Assembly: GCA_031260385.1 (NCBI GenBank)
Contig: JAIRKB010000148.1
Coordinates: 1 to 10,849 of the forward strand
Reading direction: 5' to 3'
From: Propionibacteriaceae bacterium
Lineage (GTDB): Bacteria; Actinomycetota; Actinomycetes; Propionibacteriales; Propionibacteriaceae
DNA: 10,849 nt
In this document: positions 1-7,695 of the stretch, piece after piece
Layout of the letters: the number at the start of each line of letters is the position of its first letter
Numbering within the stretch: position 1 is the stretch's first letter
Translations under genes and position numbers: made by a program
The notes under the pieces: model-generated
What the model was told of the DNA's origin: nothing
What the model saw: only the letters and a program-made list of their open reading frames with translations
Database searches by the model: none

Positions 1-93
1 GACCCCATGTCCCAGACCCCAAGACAACGGATCCGACCCCATGTCCCAGACCCCATGTCCCACGACCGACCCCATGTCCCCCCCCCATGGCCC
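1..93. repeat. Cluster of 13-base direct repeats
   Basis: Four perfect copies of GACCCCATGTCCC lie at 1-13, 35-47, 49-61 and 68-80 (GGGACATGGGGTC on the minus strand). A fifth, degenerate copy at 81-93 matches 10 of 13 bases, and a fragment starting at 15 shares the first seven bases. Spacing is irregular (21, 1, 7 and 0 bases between successive full copies), so this is not a CRISPR array. A run of nine C (78-86) joins the last two copies. The cluster sits just past the araA stop codon and touches the window edge, so its true extent is unknown. It could be an intergenic repeat family, the tip of a mobile element, or a low-complexity contig end. No ORF or terminal inverted repeat is visible that would decide between these. 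Confidence 0.85.
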
Positions 94-101
94 CTATTTA
101 G

Positions 102-1592
102 CTAGAGCCCGCGGGCTAAGCGGTGGTAGGCGGCGTTGTGGCGGAGGTGGTCTTCGAAGCCGACCCGGGTCGTACCAACCGTGATGACCGCCAACTCCGT
201 CTCGATCAGGCGAGCGAACTCGCGCCAGTGGTCGAGGCCGACTTGGGTGGACATGACGGTGTGGTGTGAGGAACCGGCGGTCAACCAGCAAGCGGCGGAG
301 GTGTAGAAGTCGGGGTCGGGAACCCAGACCGCCCGCCCTACCGGCAGTTTCGGCATCGGGGAATCTGGGGGTACGAGGTTGACCGTGTTGGCGGTCAACC
401 GGAAGCGGTCGCGCATGTCTGATAGGCCAACAACGATCCCGCGTCCCGGGTCAGCATCGAAGACCAAACGGACGGGGTCCGAGCGATCGCCGATACCCAG
501 CGGGTGGATCTCCACCCGGGGGGGACTAGAGGTCAGAGACGGACAGACCTCCAGCATATGGGCGCCGAGGATCTTCTCCTCGCCCGCCGCCAAGTGATAG
601 GTGTAGTCCTCCATCAGCGACGCGCCGCCGGGCAACCCGGCGCCCATCACCTTGGCGACCCGCACCAACAAGGCCGTCTTCCAGTCACCCTCCGCCCCAA
701 AGCCATACCCCTGGGCGCACAAGCGCTGGACAGCCATCCCGGGGAGTTGCTCTAAGCCCCCCAAGTCTTCAAAATTCGTTGTGAAAGCTAAGGCGCCGTG
801 GGTTTCGAGGAAGGTACGCATGGCGAGCTCCAGCTTGGCGGAGTAGAGCAAGGCGCCGTGGCGCTCCCCACCGGCGCGCAGTGTCGGTTGGACGACATAG
901 AGTTCTTCGTAGTCAGCCGCCAACCGCGCCGCTTCGGCATCGCTAACCTGGCCAACCACCGCGACCAGGTCGTTGACCCCGTAGGTGTTAACGCTGACCC
1001 CGAAGATCAGTTCGGCTTCGGTCTTATCCCCCTCGGTGACGGCGACATTGCGCATATTGTCACCGAAACGTACGAGATTGAGGTGACGAGCCGCCTGGCA
1101 GCCCGCCGCCGCCCGCGCCCAGACATCAATCTCGGCGCCCACTCGAGGATCAGACACATGACCGACCACCGTCGTCCTCGGCACCCCCAACCGCGACTCG
1201 ATATAAGCGAACTCCCGATCGCCATGGGCCGCCTGGTTGAGGTTCATGAAATCCATGTCGATCTCGGCCCAGGGCAAGCCGACATTGGCTTGGGTGTGAA
1301 GGTGCAACAGCGGCTTGTGAAGGACATCCAAGCCAGCGATCCACATCTTGGCGGGTGAGAAGGTATGCATCCAAGCGATCACCCCAAGACAGGAGTCGTC
1401 GGCATTGGCCTCCAGCATCACCCGGCGGATCGCCTCCTTGCCGGTCAAGACCGGTTTCCAAACGACCTCAATCGAGACCGGGCCGGCGTTCAATTGGGCG
1501 ACGATGGCTTGCGAATTATCGGCCACCTGAAGGAGAGTCTCCTCGCCATACAAGTGTTGCGAGCCGGTGAGGAACCAGATTTGGGATGTCAT
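102..1592 (-). CDS. araA: L-arabinose isomerase (AraA)
   Basis: Cytoplasmic enzyme that converts L-arabinose to L-ribulose, the first step of the pathway. The 496-residue product is close to the 500 residues of E. coli AraA and opens with the typical sequence MTSQIWFLTGSQHLYG. The residues known in the family to bind Mn2+ and act in catalysis can be found: Glu301 in FGAEGDWKTA, Glu328 in MEDYTYH, His345 in GAHMLEVCP and His444 in SSHHTV. The start is ATG with GAAAGG a few bases upstream. It is the last gene of the run, 16 bases after araD. A 12-bp palindrome (106-117) overlaps the stop codon, but no T-rich terminator follows before the window ends, so where transcription stops is not shown. 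It appears intact. Confidence 0.97.
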   Translation of the reverse strand: MTSQIWFLTGSQHLYGEETLLQVADNSQAIVAQLNAGPVSIEVVWKPVLTGKEAIRRVMLEANADDSCLGVIAWMHTFSPAKMWIAGLDVLHKPLLHLHTQANVGLPWAEIDMDFMNLNQAAHGDREFAYIESRLGVPRTTVVGHVSDPRVGAEIDVWARAAAGCQAARHLNLVRFGDNMRNVAVTEGDKTEAELIFGVSVNTYGVNDLVAVVGQVSDAEAARLAADYEELYVVQPTLRAGGERHGALLYSAKLELAMRTFLETHGALAFTTNFEDLGGLEQLPGMAVQRLCAQGYGFGAEGDWKTALLVRVAKVMGAGLPGGASLMEDYTYHLAAGEEKILGAHMLEVCPSLTSSPPRVEIHPLGIGDRSDPVRLVFDADPGRGIVVGLSDMRDRFRLTANTVNLVPPDSPMPKLPVGRAVWVPDPDFYTSAACWLTAGSSHHTVMSTQVGLDHWREFARLIETELAVITVGTTRVGFEDHLRHNAAYHRLARGL

Positions 1593-1608
1593 GATCAGCC
1601 TTTCGCGC

Positions 1609-2304
1609 CTAGTGTCCCGAACCGTTAGTTCGGGGCACTAATGGTTGCCCGTATTCAGTGAGGTACCGGTGATGCAACCGGTCAATATCGCCCGGATCGA
1701 TGGGGTGCGGGACCCCAAGTTGGTAGGCGGCATGGACGGTCGCCGCCACCTCCTCGGTCAGGGCCGCCGTCTTGACCGCCGCCCGGGCGGTCTTGCCAAT
1801 CGTGAAGACACCGTGATTGGCCATTAATACGGCCGCCGAGCGGGCACCCTGGAGGGTTTCGACGATGCCGCGCCCGATCGAATCGTCGCCGATCAGGGCG
1901 AAGGGACCGATCGGGATCTCGCCCCCAAACTCATCGGCCATCATCGTCAGGACGCAAGGGATCGGTTGGCGGCGCGCCGCCCAGGCGGTCGCATAGGTCG
2001 AATGAGTGTGGACCACTCCCCCCACCTCAGCCATATGCCGATAGACATAGCCGTGAGCGCCAGCATCCGAACTCGGCGCCAGGTCACCTTCGACCGGCGC
2101 GCCCATCAGGTCGGTGACAACCATATTCTCCGGTGTCAGCTCCTCGTAGGCGACCCCAGACGGCTTGACCACCATCAACTCCGCCCCCGGCACGCGGGCC
2201 GAGATATTGCCAGCCGTCCAGGTCACCAGCCCCCAGCGAATCAGTTCGGCGTGGAGACGACAGACCTCTTCGCGCAGCCGGGTTATCTCATTGGCAATCG
2301 TCAT
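1609..2304 (-). CDS. araD: L-ribulose-5-phosphate 4-epimerase (AraD)
   Basis: Cytoplasmic class II aldolase-fold enzyme that epimerises L-ribulose 5-phosphate to D-xylulose 5-phosphate, linking arabinose to the pentose phosphate pathway. Its 231 residues equal the E. coli AraD length. Visible motifs in order are GNISAR (32-37) and KPSG (47-50) of the phosphate-binding region, the acidic SSD with Asp80, the metal-binding pair His99 and His101 in VHTHST, and the third metal ligand His164 in NHGVFTIG. The C-terminus ends differently from E. coli, which finishes in AYYGQ; here a Tyr-Gly-Gln at 218-220 is followed by 11 more residues and may supply the catalytic tyrosine. It starts 9 bases after araB, and its AGGAGGA ribosome site overlaps the araB stop codon, which suggests translational coupling. 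General class II aldolases are similar, but its place between araB and araA settles the role. Confidence 0.95.
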   Translation of the reverse strand: MTIANEITRLREEVCRLHAELIRWGLVTWTAGNISARVPGAELMVVKPSGVAYEELTPENMVVTDLMGAPVEGDLAPSSDAGAHGYVYRHMAEVGGVVHTHSTYATAWAARRQPIPCVLTMMADEFGGEIPIGPFALIGDDSIGRGIVETLQGARSAAVLMANHGVFTIGKTARAAVKTAALTEEVAATVHAAYQLGVPHPIDPGDIDRLHHRYLTEYGQPLVPRTNGSGH

Positions 2305-2307
2305 CAG

Positions 2308-2314
2308 TCCTCCT
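2308..2314 (-). promoter_or_regulatory. Ribosome binding site of araD overlapping the araB stop
   Basis: AGGAGGA on the minus strand, three bases before the araD ATG (2304). It shares its last bases with the TGA stop of araB (2316-2314), so ribosomes ending araB are placed at the araD start. Confidence 0.75.
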
Positions 2315-3864
2315 CAGCAGACCTCAACCGCGAGCGGTTGAAGAGCGAGCCCTTTCTCGTACGCTTCCAGGAAACGGGCATAACCGGCTTGGTCGCCAGC
2401 CTCGGGGTAGTAAGTCTCGACCGCCACCTCGGCGAAGATAACCTGACCGAGATAGTCCGCCAAAGCGAGCCCGCGGGAGTCGAGGGCATAAGCCGCTAGG
2501 ACGGCCATCCCCCAAGCACCCCCCTCGCTAGCGGTCGTACCAACACTAACGGCGGTGTTTAACGCCGCCGCAAGTAGGCGTTCATTAGGGCCTTTAGTCT
2601 TGAAGACCCCACCATGAGCGAACATCGACTCCACGCGCACCCCCTCCGCCGCTAGGATCCGCATCCCCAAAGACAGGGTGGCGAAACTCGACATAATGAG
2701 AGTGCGCATCAGGTTTGGCAGGGTGAGCAGGGAATCGGGGGCGCGGACGATCAGGGGACGACCGGCGTTCAGCCCGGTGACCATCTCCCCGGCGAGATAG
2801 TTGTAAGCCATCAGCCCACCACCCGCGGGCTCGCCCTCCAGCGCCGCCGAGAGCAAGGCGCCAAAGACGGCACCCGGGTCGACCGCCGCCCCGATCCGAG
2901 CCCCAAAGTCGGCGAAAATCCCCGCCCAGGCATCGATCTCTGAGGCGCCATTATTACAGTGCACCATCGCCACCGGATCACCGGCTGGGGTGGTGACGAT
3001 GTCGATCTCGGGGTGGAGGTTAGCGAGTTCATGGTCCAAGACAATCCTCGCGAAGATCGAGGTCCCGACCGAGATATTGCCGGTTCGGGGGGCGACGGCA
3101 TTGGTGGCGATCATGCCGGTCCCGGCATCACCCTCCGGCGGACAACAAGCAATGTCAGGGGTCAGGGCGCCGGTGGGATCGAGTAAGCGGGCCCCAGCAG
3201 TGGTCAGGCGACCGGCGATCACACCGGCATCCTGGACGGTCGGCAAGATGGCCGCAAGATCAACCCCCGCGCCCTGAGAGTCGAACAGCCACTGAGTTTT
3301 GGCTAGTCGGGCTGCATCCCACTGGTGGGTGGCATCGATCGGGAACATCCCCGAGGCATCGCCCACCCCGAGCACCCGCTCACCGGTCAACTGCCAGTGG
3401 ACATAGCCAGCCAGGGTGGTCAGGAAGTCGATCTGGGGTAGGTGGGCTTCGGCGTTGAGGACCGCCTGATAGAGGTGAGCGATCGACCAGCGCAGCGGAA
3501 TCGTGAAGTCGAGCAGGCTGGTCAGGGCTTCGGCGGCCGGCCCGGTTGTGGTGTTGCGCCAGGTCCGGAAGGGGGCCAGCAGTTCGCCCGCGGCGTCGAA
3601 AGCGAGATAGCCGTGCATCATCGCCGAGATCCCAATCGAGTCCAGATTGGTCAGCGGTTGGCCAAGAGCGCGCGCCGCCTGATCGGCCATCTCGCGATAA
3701 GCCTGAGCGATCCCGACCCAGACCTCGGCTAGATCGTACGTCCAGTAGCCGTCGACGAGCTGGTTAGCCCAGGTGTACGATCCGGTGGCGATCACCGTCC
3801 CCTGGACATCAATCAGGACCGCTTTGATCCGGGTCGAACCCAGCTCAATCCCTAGTGAAAGCAA
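2314..3864 (-). CDS. araB: Ribulokinase, FGGY carbohydrate kinase family (AraB)
   Basis: Predicted to phosphorylate L-ribulose to L-ribulose 5-phosphate with ATP. The 516 residues show the FGGY-kinase layout: the first phosphate-binding loop LGIELGSTRIKAVLID (4-19), a GDASGMFPID segment (168-177) like that of xylulokinases, GDAGTG with the probable catalytic base Asp246, the second phosphate loop GNISVGTS (262-269), and the adenosine region AHGGVFKTKG (416-425). The sequence looks closer to the xylulokinase-like branch than to classical E. coli AraB, so the L-ribulose specificity rests on its position between the transporter and araDA. The start is TTG. The frame has a TAG five codons upstream and no ATG or GTG between, while the nearby ATG at 3869 is out of frame and stops after five codons. 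AGGTG precedes the TTG at proper spacing. It begins 8 bases after the upstream permease. Confidence 0.88.
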   Translation of the reverse strand: MLSLGIELGSTRIKAVLIDVQGTVIATGSYTWANQLVDGYWTYDLAEVWVGIAQAYREMADQAARALGQPLTNLDSIGISAMMHGYLAFDAAGELLAPFRTWRNTTTGPAAEALTSLLDFTIPLRWSIAHLYQAVLNAEAHLPQIDFLTTLAGYVHWQLTGERVLGVGDASGMFPIDATHQWDAARLAKTQWLFDSQGAGVDLAAILPTVQDAGVIAGRLTTAGARLLDPTGALTPDIACCPPEGDAGTGMIATNAVAPRTGNISVGTSIFARIVLDHELANLHPEIDIVTTPAGDPVAMVHCNNGASEIDAWAGIFADFGARIGAAVDPGAVFGALLSAALEGEPAGGGLMAYNYLAGEMVTGLNAGRPLIVRAPDSLLTLPNLMRTLIMSSFATLSLGMRILAAEGVRVESMFAHGGVFKTKGPNERLLAAALNTAVSVGTTASEGGAWGMAVLAAYALDSRGLALADYLGQVIFAEVAVETYYPEAGDQAGYARFLEAYEKGLALQPLAVEVC

Positions 3865-3872
3865 GACATCAC

Positions 3873-4979
3873 CTACCTAAACTCCGGGTCGATGGCGTCG
3901 GCCATGACGAGGGCGGCTTGTTTACGCCGGGTACGTTGGATGGTTAGGGCCCGCTGCAGCAAGACGAAGACCAGCAGGACGGCGCCGATGAAGACCTTCG
4001 CCCACCAGGATTGCAGCCCCCAGCGGGCATTCAACACCTGAATCAGACCGTAAACAAAGACCCCGCAAACCGAGCCGAGCACGAACCCCGACCCACCAGC
4101 CAGCAGGGTGCCGCCGATCACCACGGCGGCGATAGCATCGAGTTCCATACCGAGACCGGATAGACAATAGCCCGACCGGGTGTAGAGCGCGAAGAGCAGA
4201 CCGGCGATCCCAGCGCAGGTGCCCGAGACTGCATAGACCGTGATCTTCGAGATATCAGGGCGCAAGCCCATTCGTTGTACGGCCGTACCCCCATCACCCT
4301 GGCCCAAGCCGTAAACCGTCCGGCCGAAGCGGGTGTAATGCAAGACCAGGAAAGCGATCGTGATGACCGTGAAAGCGATGATCATCGGGGCGGTGATCCG
4401 CCAAATCCCCCGGCCTTCGCCGAACTTGATCGACCAGGAGGCGAGGGCGGCGAACTGGGCCTGACCAGGGTAAAGATCGGTGCGGCCATTCGCCGGGATG
4501 GTGATGCCAATCGAGATCACCGAGACGATATTGGCTAGCCCGCGCGCCAGGAACATCACCGCTAGGGAGGCGATGAACGGCTGAATGCCGAAGACTTGGA
4601 CCATCACCCCGATTAGCACGCCACAGGAGGTGCCGATGAGCACCGCCAAGATCAGGGTCGGAATCAGCGGCACCCCGGAGGTAAGCAAGCGGGCGATTAC
4701 CAGGCCGACTAGGGCAACCACCGCGCCGACACTAAGGTCGATCCCGCCGGTCAAGATGACGAAGGTCATGCCGACGGCGAGTAAGAGCAGGTAGGAGTTG
4801 TCGACGAGCAGGTTCGAAAATAGCGGCATCGAGATGAAGCCGCCCCGGCGGGTGGAGAAGAAGATCTGGCCGAGGATGAGCATGATCACCAGGGTGAGCA
4901 GCGTCCCCAAGACCGGCAGGAAGCGGCGGTCAGTAAGCCGGGACAGGATCCGGGTGAAGCGGGCGGCGCGGGTCCTCAT
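3873..4979 (-). CDS. yjfF: Sugar ABC transporter permease, YjfF family
   Basis: Inner-membrane permease subunit of a CUT2-type (ribose/galactofuranose class) importer. The 368 residues contain about eight to ten hydrophobic segments. They match E. coli YjfF in recognisable stretches: AVGMTFVILTGGIDLSVGAV (68-87), TRSGYCLSGLGMELDAIAAV and VIGGTLLAGGSGFVLGSVCG, then LQSWWAKVFIGAVLLVFVLL near the end. It is longer than YjfF (331 residues), mainly through a basic N-terminal stretch (MRTRAARFTRILSRLTDRR) and a cytoplasmic C-terminal tail. Its ATG overlaps the stop of the preceding permease by four bases (ATGA), and araB follows after 8 bases. It is expected to form a heterodimer with the YtfT-like permease. 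In an arabinose-specific scheme it would be an AraW/AraZ-type permease; the family assignment is firm and the substrate is inferred. Confidence 0.92.
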   Translation of the reverse strand: MRTRAARFTRILSRLTDRRFLPVLGTLLTLVIMLILGQIFFSTRRGGFISMPLFSNLLVDNSYLLLLAVGMTFVILTGGIDLSVGAVVALVGLVIARLLTSGVPLIPTLILAVLIGTSCGVLIGVMVQVFGIQPFIASLAVMFLARGLANIVSVISIGITIPANGRTDLYPGQAQFAALASWSIKFGEGRGIWRITAPMIIAFTVITIAFLVLHYTRFGRTVYGLGQGDGGTAVQRMGLRPDISKITVYAVSGTCAGIAGLLFALYTRSGYCLSGLGMELDAIAAVVIGGTLLAGGSGFVLGSVCGVFVYGLIQVLNARWGLQSWWAKVFIGAVLLVFVLLQRALTIQRTRRKQAALVMADAIDPEFR

Positions 4980-6061
4980 CGCGTCACCTCCCCTTTGGCG
5001 GCTTGGACGCGCAGCGACCGTCTGGCTATTCGTTCGCGCAGGGTCCGCGATTGGGCGACGCAGATGACGATGACGACGACGGCTTTGAACAGGGGTGTCG
5101 TCTGGGAGGGGAAGCGGAAGATGATGACCGCGCGCTCAAGGGTCGATAAGACCAGCGCCCCGATCACTGTGCCGGAGAGGTAGAACTTCCCTCCGGCCAG
5201 CGAGGTCCCCCCGATGACGACACAGAGGATGGCGTCGAGTTCCTTCATTAAACCAATATTGTTGGCGTCCGCAGCCATCGTCGGGGCGCCGTAGACCATA
5301 CCGGCCAAGCCGGCGAGGAGCCCGCAAAGACCATAGACCAGCAAGATGATCGCCCCAGCGGGGACCCCAGCCAGGTGGGCGGCTTGGCGATTGATGCCGA
5401 TCGACTCGAGGAGGGTGCCAAGCGCGGTCTTGCGGACGACAACCAAGACTAGGACGGTCACCACCGCCGCAATCACCACCGGAATCGGCAGCCCTAAGAA
5501 GAACCCCGACCCGATCGCCTTAAAAGGCGCGGCATAAACCGTGGTGATCTGGCCTTTCGTCATCAGCATCGCGATCCCCCGCCCGGCGACCATGATGATC
5601 ATCGTGGCAATAAAAGGTTGGATCTTCAACACTGAGACCATCGTGCCGTTGAAGAGCCCGACCGCCAGACCGATCAGCAAGCCGAGGCCGATCGCGACTA
5701 GAGCGGTGGGCACGGAGTTGGCGGAAGCCGACCCTTTCAGGAAGGTCAGTGAGATCGCCAGCGACATCGCCATCACCGCCCCGACACTAAGGTCGATCCC
5801 CCCGGAGGCGATCACCAGGCACATCCCCAGAGCCAGCAGCAGCGGGGTCGCCGAGGCGCGCAGGATATCGATCAACTGGCCGAAAAGGTGGCCATCGCGG
5901 ATCGTAATATCGAGAAAGCCAGGCGAGAAAACGCCACAGGCGACGATCAGGACGACGAAAGCGACGGCCGGCCAGAGCAGGTGATGGGTGAGGATCCGGG
6001 TGCCGAGGCTTGGCGCTGAGACGGTTTCCCGTCCGACGGCGTTGATGACATCTTGGGTCAT
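4976..6061 (-). CDS. ytfT: Sugar ABC transporter permease, YtfT family
   Basis: Second membrane subunit of the CUT2-type importer, 361 residues. After a short cytoplasmic N-terminus come alternating hydrophobic segments. The hallmark is LALGMCLVIASGGIDLSVGA (76-95), also LKIQPFIATMIIMVAGRGIA, LAGVPAGAIILLVYGLCGLL (the coupling region facing the ATPase) and KELDAILCVVIGGTSLAGGK. These match the YtfT branch rather than RbsC alone, and the side-by-side second permease of YjfF type supports that. It overlaps both neighbours by four bases (ATGA at 6061-6058 and 4979-4976), so ATPase and permeases are likely translated in coupled, similar amounts. Glu-354 to Arg-361 form a charged C-terminal tail. 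It is intact with no unusual features. Confidence 0.93.
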   Translation of the reverse strand: MTQDVINAVGRETVSAPSLGTRILTHHLLWPAVAFVVLIVACGVFSPGFLDITIRDGHLFGQLIDILRASATPLLLALGMCLVIASGGIDLSVGAVMAMSLAISLTFLKGSASANSVPTALVAIGLGLLIGLAVGLFNGTMVSVLKIQPFIATMIIMVAGRGIAMLMTKGQITTVYAAPFKAIGSGFFLGLPIPVVIAAVVTVLVLVVVRKTALGTLLESIGINRQAAHLAGVPAGAIILLVYGLCGLLAGLAGMVYGAPTMAADANNIGLMKELDAILCVVIGGTSLAGGKFYLSGTVIGALVLSTLERAVIIFRFPSQTTPLFKAVVVIVICVAQSRTLRERIARRSLRVQAAKGEVTR

Positions 6062-7590
6062 GACGTCCTCCCCCCTGAGGCGATGGTTTCAAAGATTTGG
6101 GCGCTGACTAGGGTTTCACTATTGGCGACCTCGGCGATCTTGTGGCGGTCACGCATGATCGCGATCCGATGGCAGACGCGCAAGATCTCCTCTAGTTCCG
6201 AGGAGATGAAGACGATCGACATCCCTTGGTGGGCCAGATCGGTGATGATCCGCTGGATCTCGGCTTTGGTGCCGACGTCGATCCCGCGCAAGGGCTCGTC
6301 CAGGATCAACAGTTCGGGGGCGGTGGCCAGCCAGCGCGCCAGCAAGACCTTCTGCTGATTACCGCCGGAGAGGTTCTTGATCGGCAGATCCGGGTTGGCC
6401 GGATGGATATCGAGCGAGGTCATGAAGGTCTCGACGATGGCGTCGAGCTCCTTCTTCGGGATCGGACGGAAGGGGCCGCGCCGGGCTTGGAGGGCCAAGG
6501 CGATGTTTTCGCGGACCGTCAGATCACCGACCACCCCCTCGCGTTTGCGGTCTTCGGTCGAGTAGGCGACCTGCTTGCGCAGCGACCCGCGCGGCGAGAA
6601 GAGTTTGACCGGTTGGCCTTTCAGCTTTAGTTCGCCTGAGTCGGGACGGTCAGCGCCATAGAGCAGTCGCGCTAGTTCCGTACGACCGGAACCGAGCAAA
6701 CCGACCAGACCAACGACCTCCCCTTCGTACAACTCTAGATCGAAAGGTTCGATCATCTGTCGTCGCCCCAGGCCAATCGCCTGAGCGAGTGGGACCTCGT
6801 CCTCCAAGCGTGTGAGGTCCTCGGATTTGACCTGGCCGGCGATGGCATTAAGCTCATCGGCCGACTTGCCGACCATATGGGAGATCAGCTCGAAGCGCGG
6901 CAGATCGCTCAGGAGCCACTCCCCAACCAGCCCCCCATTGCGCAAGACGGTGATGCGGTCGGCGATCTCGTAGACCTGCTCGAGGAAGTGGGAGACGAAG
7001 AGAATCGCCACCCCGGCGGCTTTTAGTTCGCGCATGATCGAGAACAGTTCCTCGACTTCGGCGCGGTCGAGCGAGGAGGTCGGCTCGTCGAGGATCAGAA
7101 CCTTGGCGGCGGTGGAGGTGGCCCGGGCGATGGCGCAGAGCTGTTGGACCCCGATGACATGGGAGCTCAACTGCGAGCCGGGGTCAATGTCGAGGTGGAG
7201 GCGGCGGAGGTTATCCTGGGCGGCTTTGCGCATCGCCCGCCAGTTAATGAAGGGGCCGACACGCGGTTCGTGGCCCAACATGACGTTCTCTGCCACCGTT
7301 AGATTGCCGACGAGGTTGACCTCTTGGTAAACCGTGGAGATGCCAGCGGCCTGGGATTGGCTGGTGTTGGTGAAGCGTACGGGCGTACCCTCGATCGAAA
7401 TCTCGCCGGAATCGAGTTGGTAGACCCCGGTTAGGGCTTTGATGAGGGTTGATTTTCCGGCCCCATTTTCGCCCATCAAGGCGTGGATTTCCCCGGGGTA
7501 GAGCCGAAAATCAACGCCATCGAGAGCCCGCACCCCCGGGAAGGTGATGGTTGCGCCGCGGATAGTAATTACAGGAGATTGCTGATCCAC
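6058..7590 (-). CDS. ytfR: Sugar ABC transporter ATP-binding protein with two ATPase domains, YtfR family
   Basis: Cytoplasmic ATPase that powers sugar import, 510 residues with two fused nucleotide-binding domains. Domain 1 has Walker A GENGAGKST (40-48), a degenerate signature HVIGVQQ (144-150) and Walker B VLILDEP (164-170). Domain 2 has a degenerate Walker A GLLGSGRTE (297-305) with Arg where Lys is expected, a canonical signature LSGGNQQK (407-414) and Walker B LLILDEP (427-433). Segments such as SHFLEQVYEIADRITVLRNG and ALQARRGPFRPI closely recall E. coli YtfR. The start is GTG at 7590, with AAGGAG six bases upstream. It lies 105 bases after the binding-protein gene, across a stem-loop, and overlaps the next permease by four bases. 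One composite ATP site appears active and the other inactive, as is usual in this family. Confidence 0.94.
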   Translation of the reverse strand: MDQQSPVITIRGATITFPGVRALDGVDFRLYPGEIHALMGENGAGKSTLIKALTGVYQLDSGEISIEGTPVRFTNTSQSQAAGISTVYQEVNLVGNLTVAENVMLGHEPRVGPFINWRAMRKAAQDNLRRLHLDIDPGSQLSSHVIGVQQLCAIARATSTAAKVLILDEPTSSLDRAEVEELFSIMRELKAAGVAILFVSHFLEQVYEIADRITVLRNGGLVGEWLLSDLPRFELISHMVGKSADELNAIAGQVKSEDLTRLEDEVPLAQAIGLGRRQMIEPFDLELYEGEVVGLVGLLGSGRTELARLLYGADRPDSGELKLKGQPVKLFSPRGSLRKQVAYSTEDRKREGVVGDLTVRENIALALQARRGPFRPIPKKELDAIVETFMTSLDIHPANPDLPIKNLSGGNQQKVLLARWLATAPELLILDEPLRGIDVGTKAEIQRIITDLAHQGMSIVFISSELEEILRVCHRIAIMRDRHKIAEVANSETLVSAQIFETIASGGRTS

Positions 7591-7624
7591 CTCAGTCTCC
7601 TTCGTGAGATGTGGCTAGTTGCGT

Positions 7625-7649
7625 GGGGCGGGCCCAGTGAGCCCGCCCC
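7625..7649 (-). ncRNA. Intercistronic stem-loop between binding protein and ATPase genes
   Basis: A perfect 9-bp inverted repeat (GGGGCGGGC / GCCCGCCCC, at 7625-7633 and 7641-7649) encloses a 7-base loop in the 105-base gap after the binding-protein stop. No T-run follows in the direction of transcription, so it is not a standard full-strength terminator. In similar operons such structures block 3' exonucleases or partly stop transcription, raising binding-protein mRNA above that of the downstream genes; that role is inferred here. It is an mRNA element, not an independent RNA gene. Confidence 0.7.
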
Positions 7650-7695
7650 CGAACTTGAGGATTCAGTTAATAATAATCGACTGTTGTCTTGCGAA

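Noticed and set aside
1..93. CRISPR array
   Set aside because: Copies are 13 bases and spacers vary from 0 to 21 bases with no cas genes in the window.
106..117. Palindrome AGCCCGCGGGCT at the araA stop as a terminator
   Set aside because: There is no loop between the arms and no T-run follows; most of it is coding sequence for the last codons of araA.
798..1358. Long open frame of 186 codons on the plus strand inside araA
   Set aside because: Antisense shadow of a clear L-arabinose isomerase with conserved catalytic residues; the translation has no recognisable motif. The same holds for plus-strand frames at 1966-2499, 5541-5984 and 7483-8130.
7625..7649. Full rho-independent terminator ending a single-gene transcript of the binding protein
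   Set aside because: No T-run follows the stem, and no clear separate promoter was seen before the ATPase gene, so read-through is more likely.
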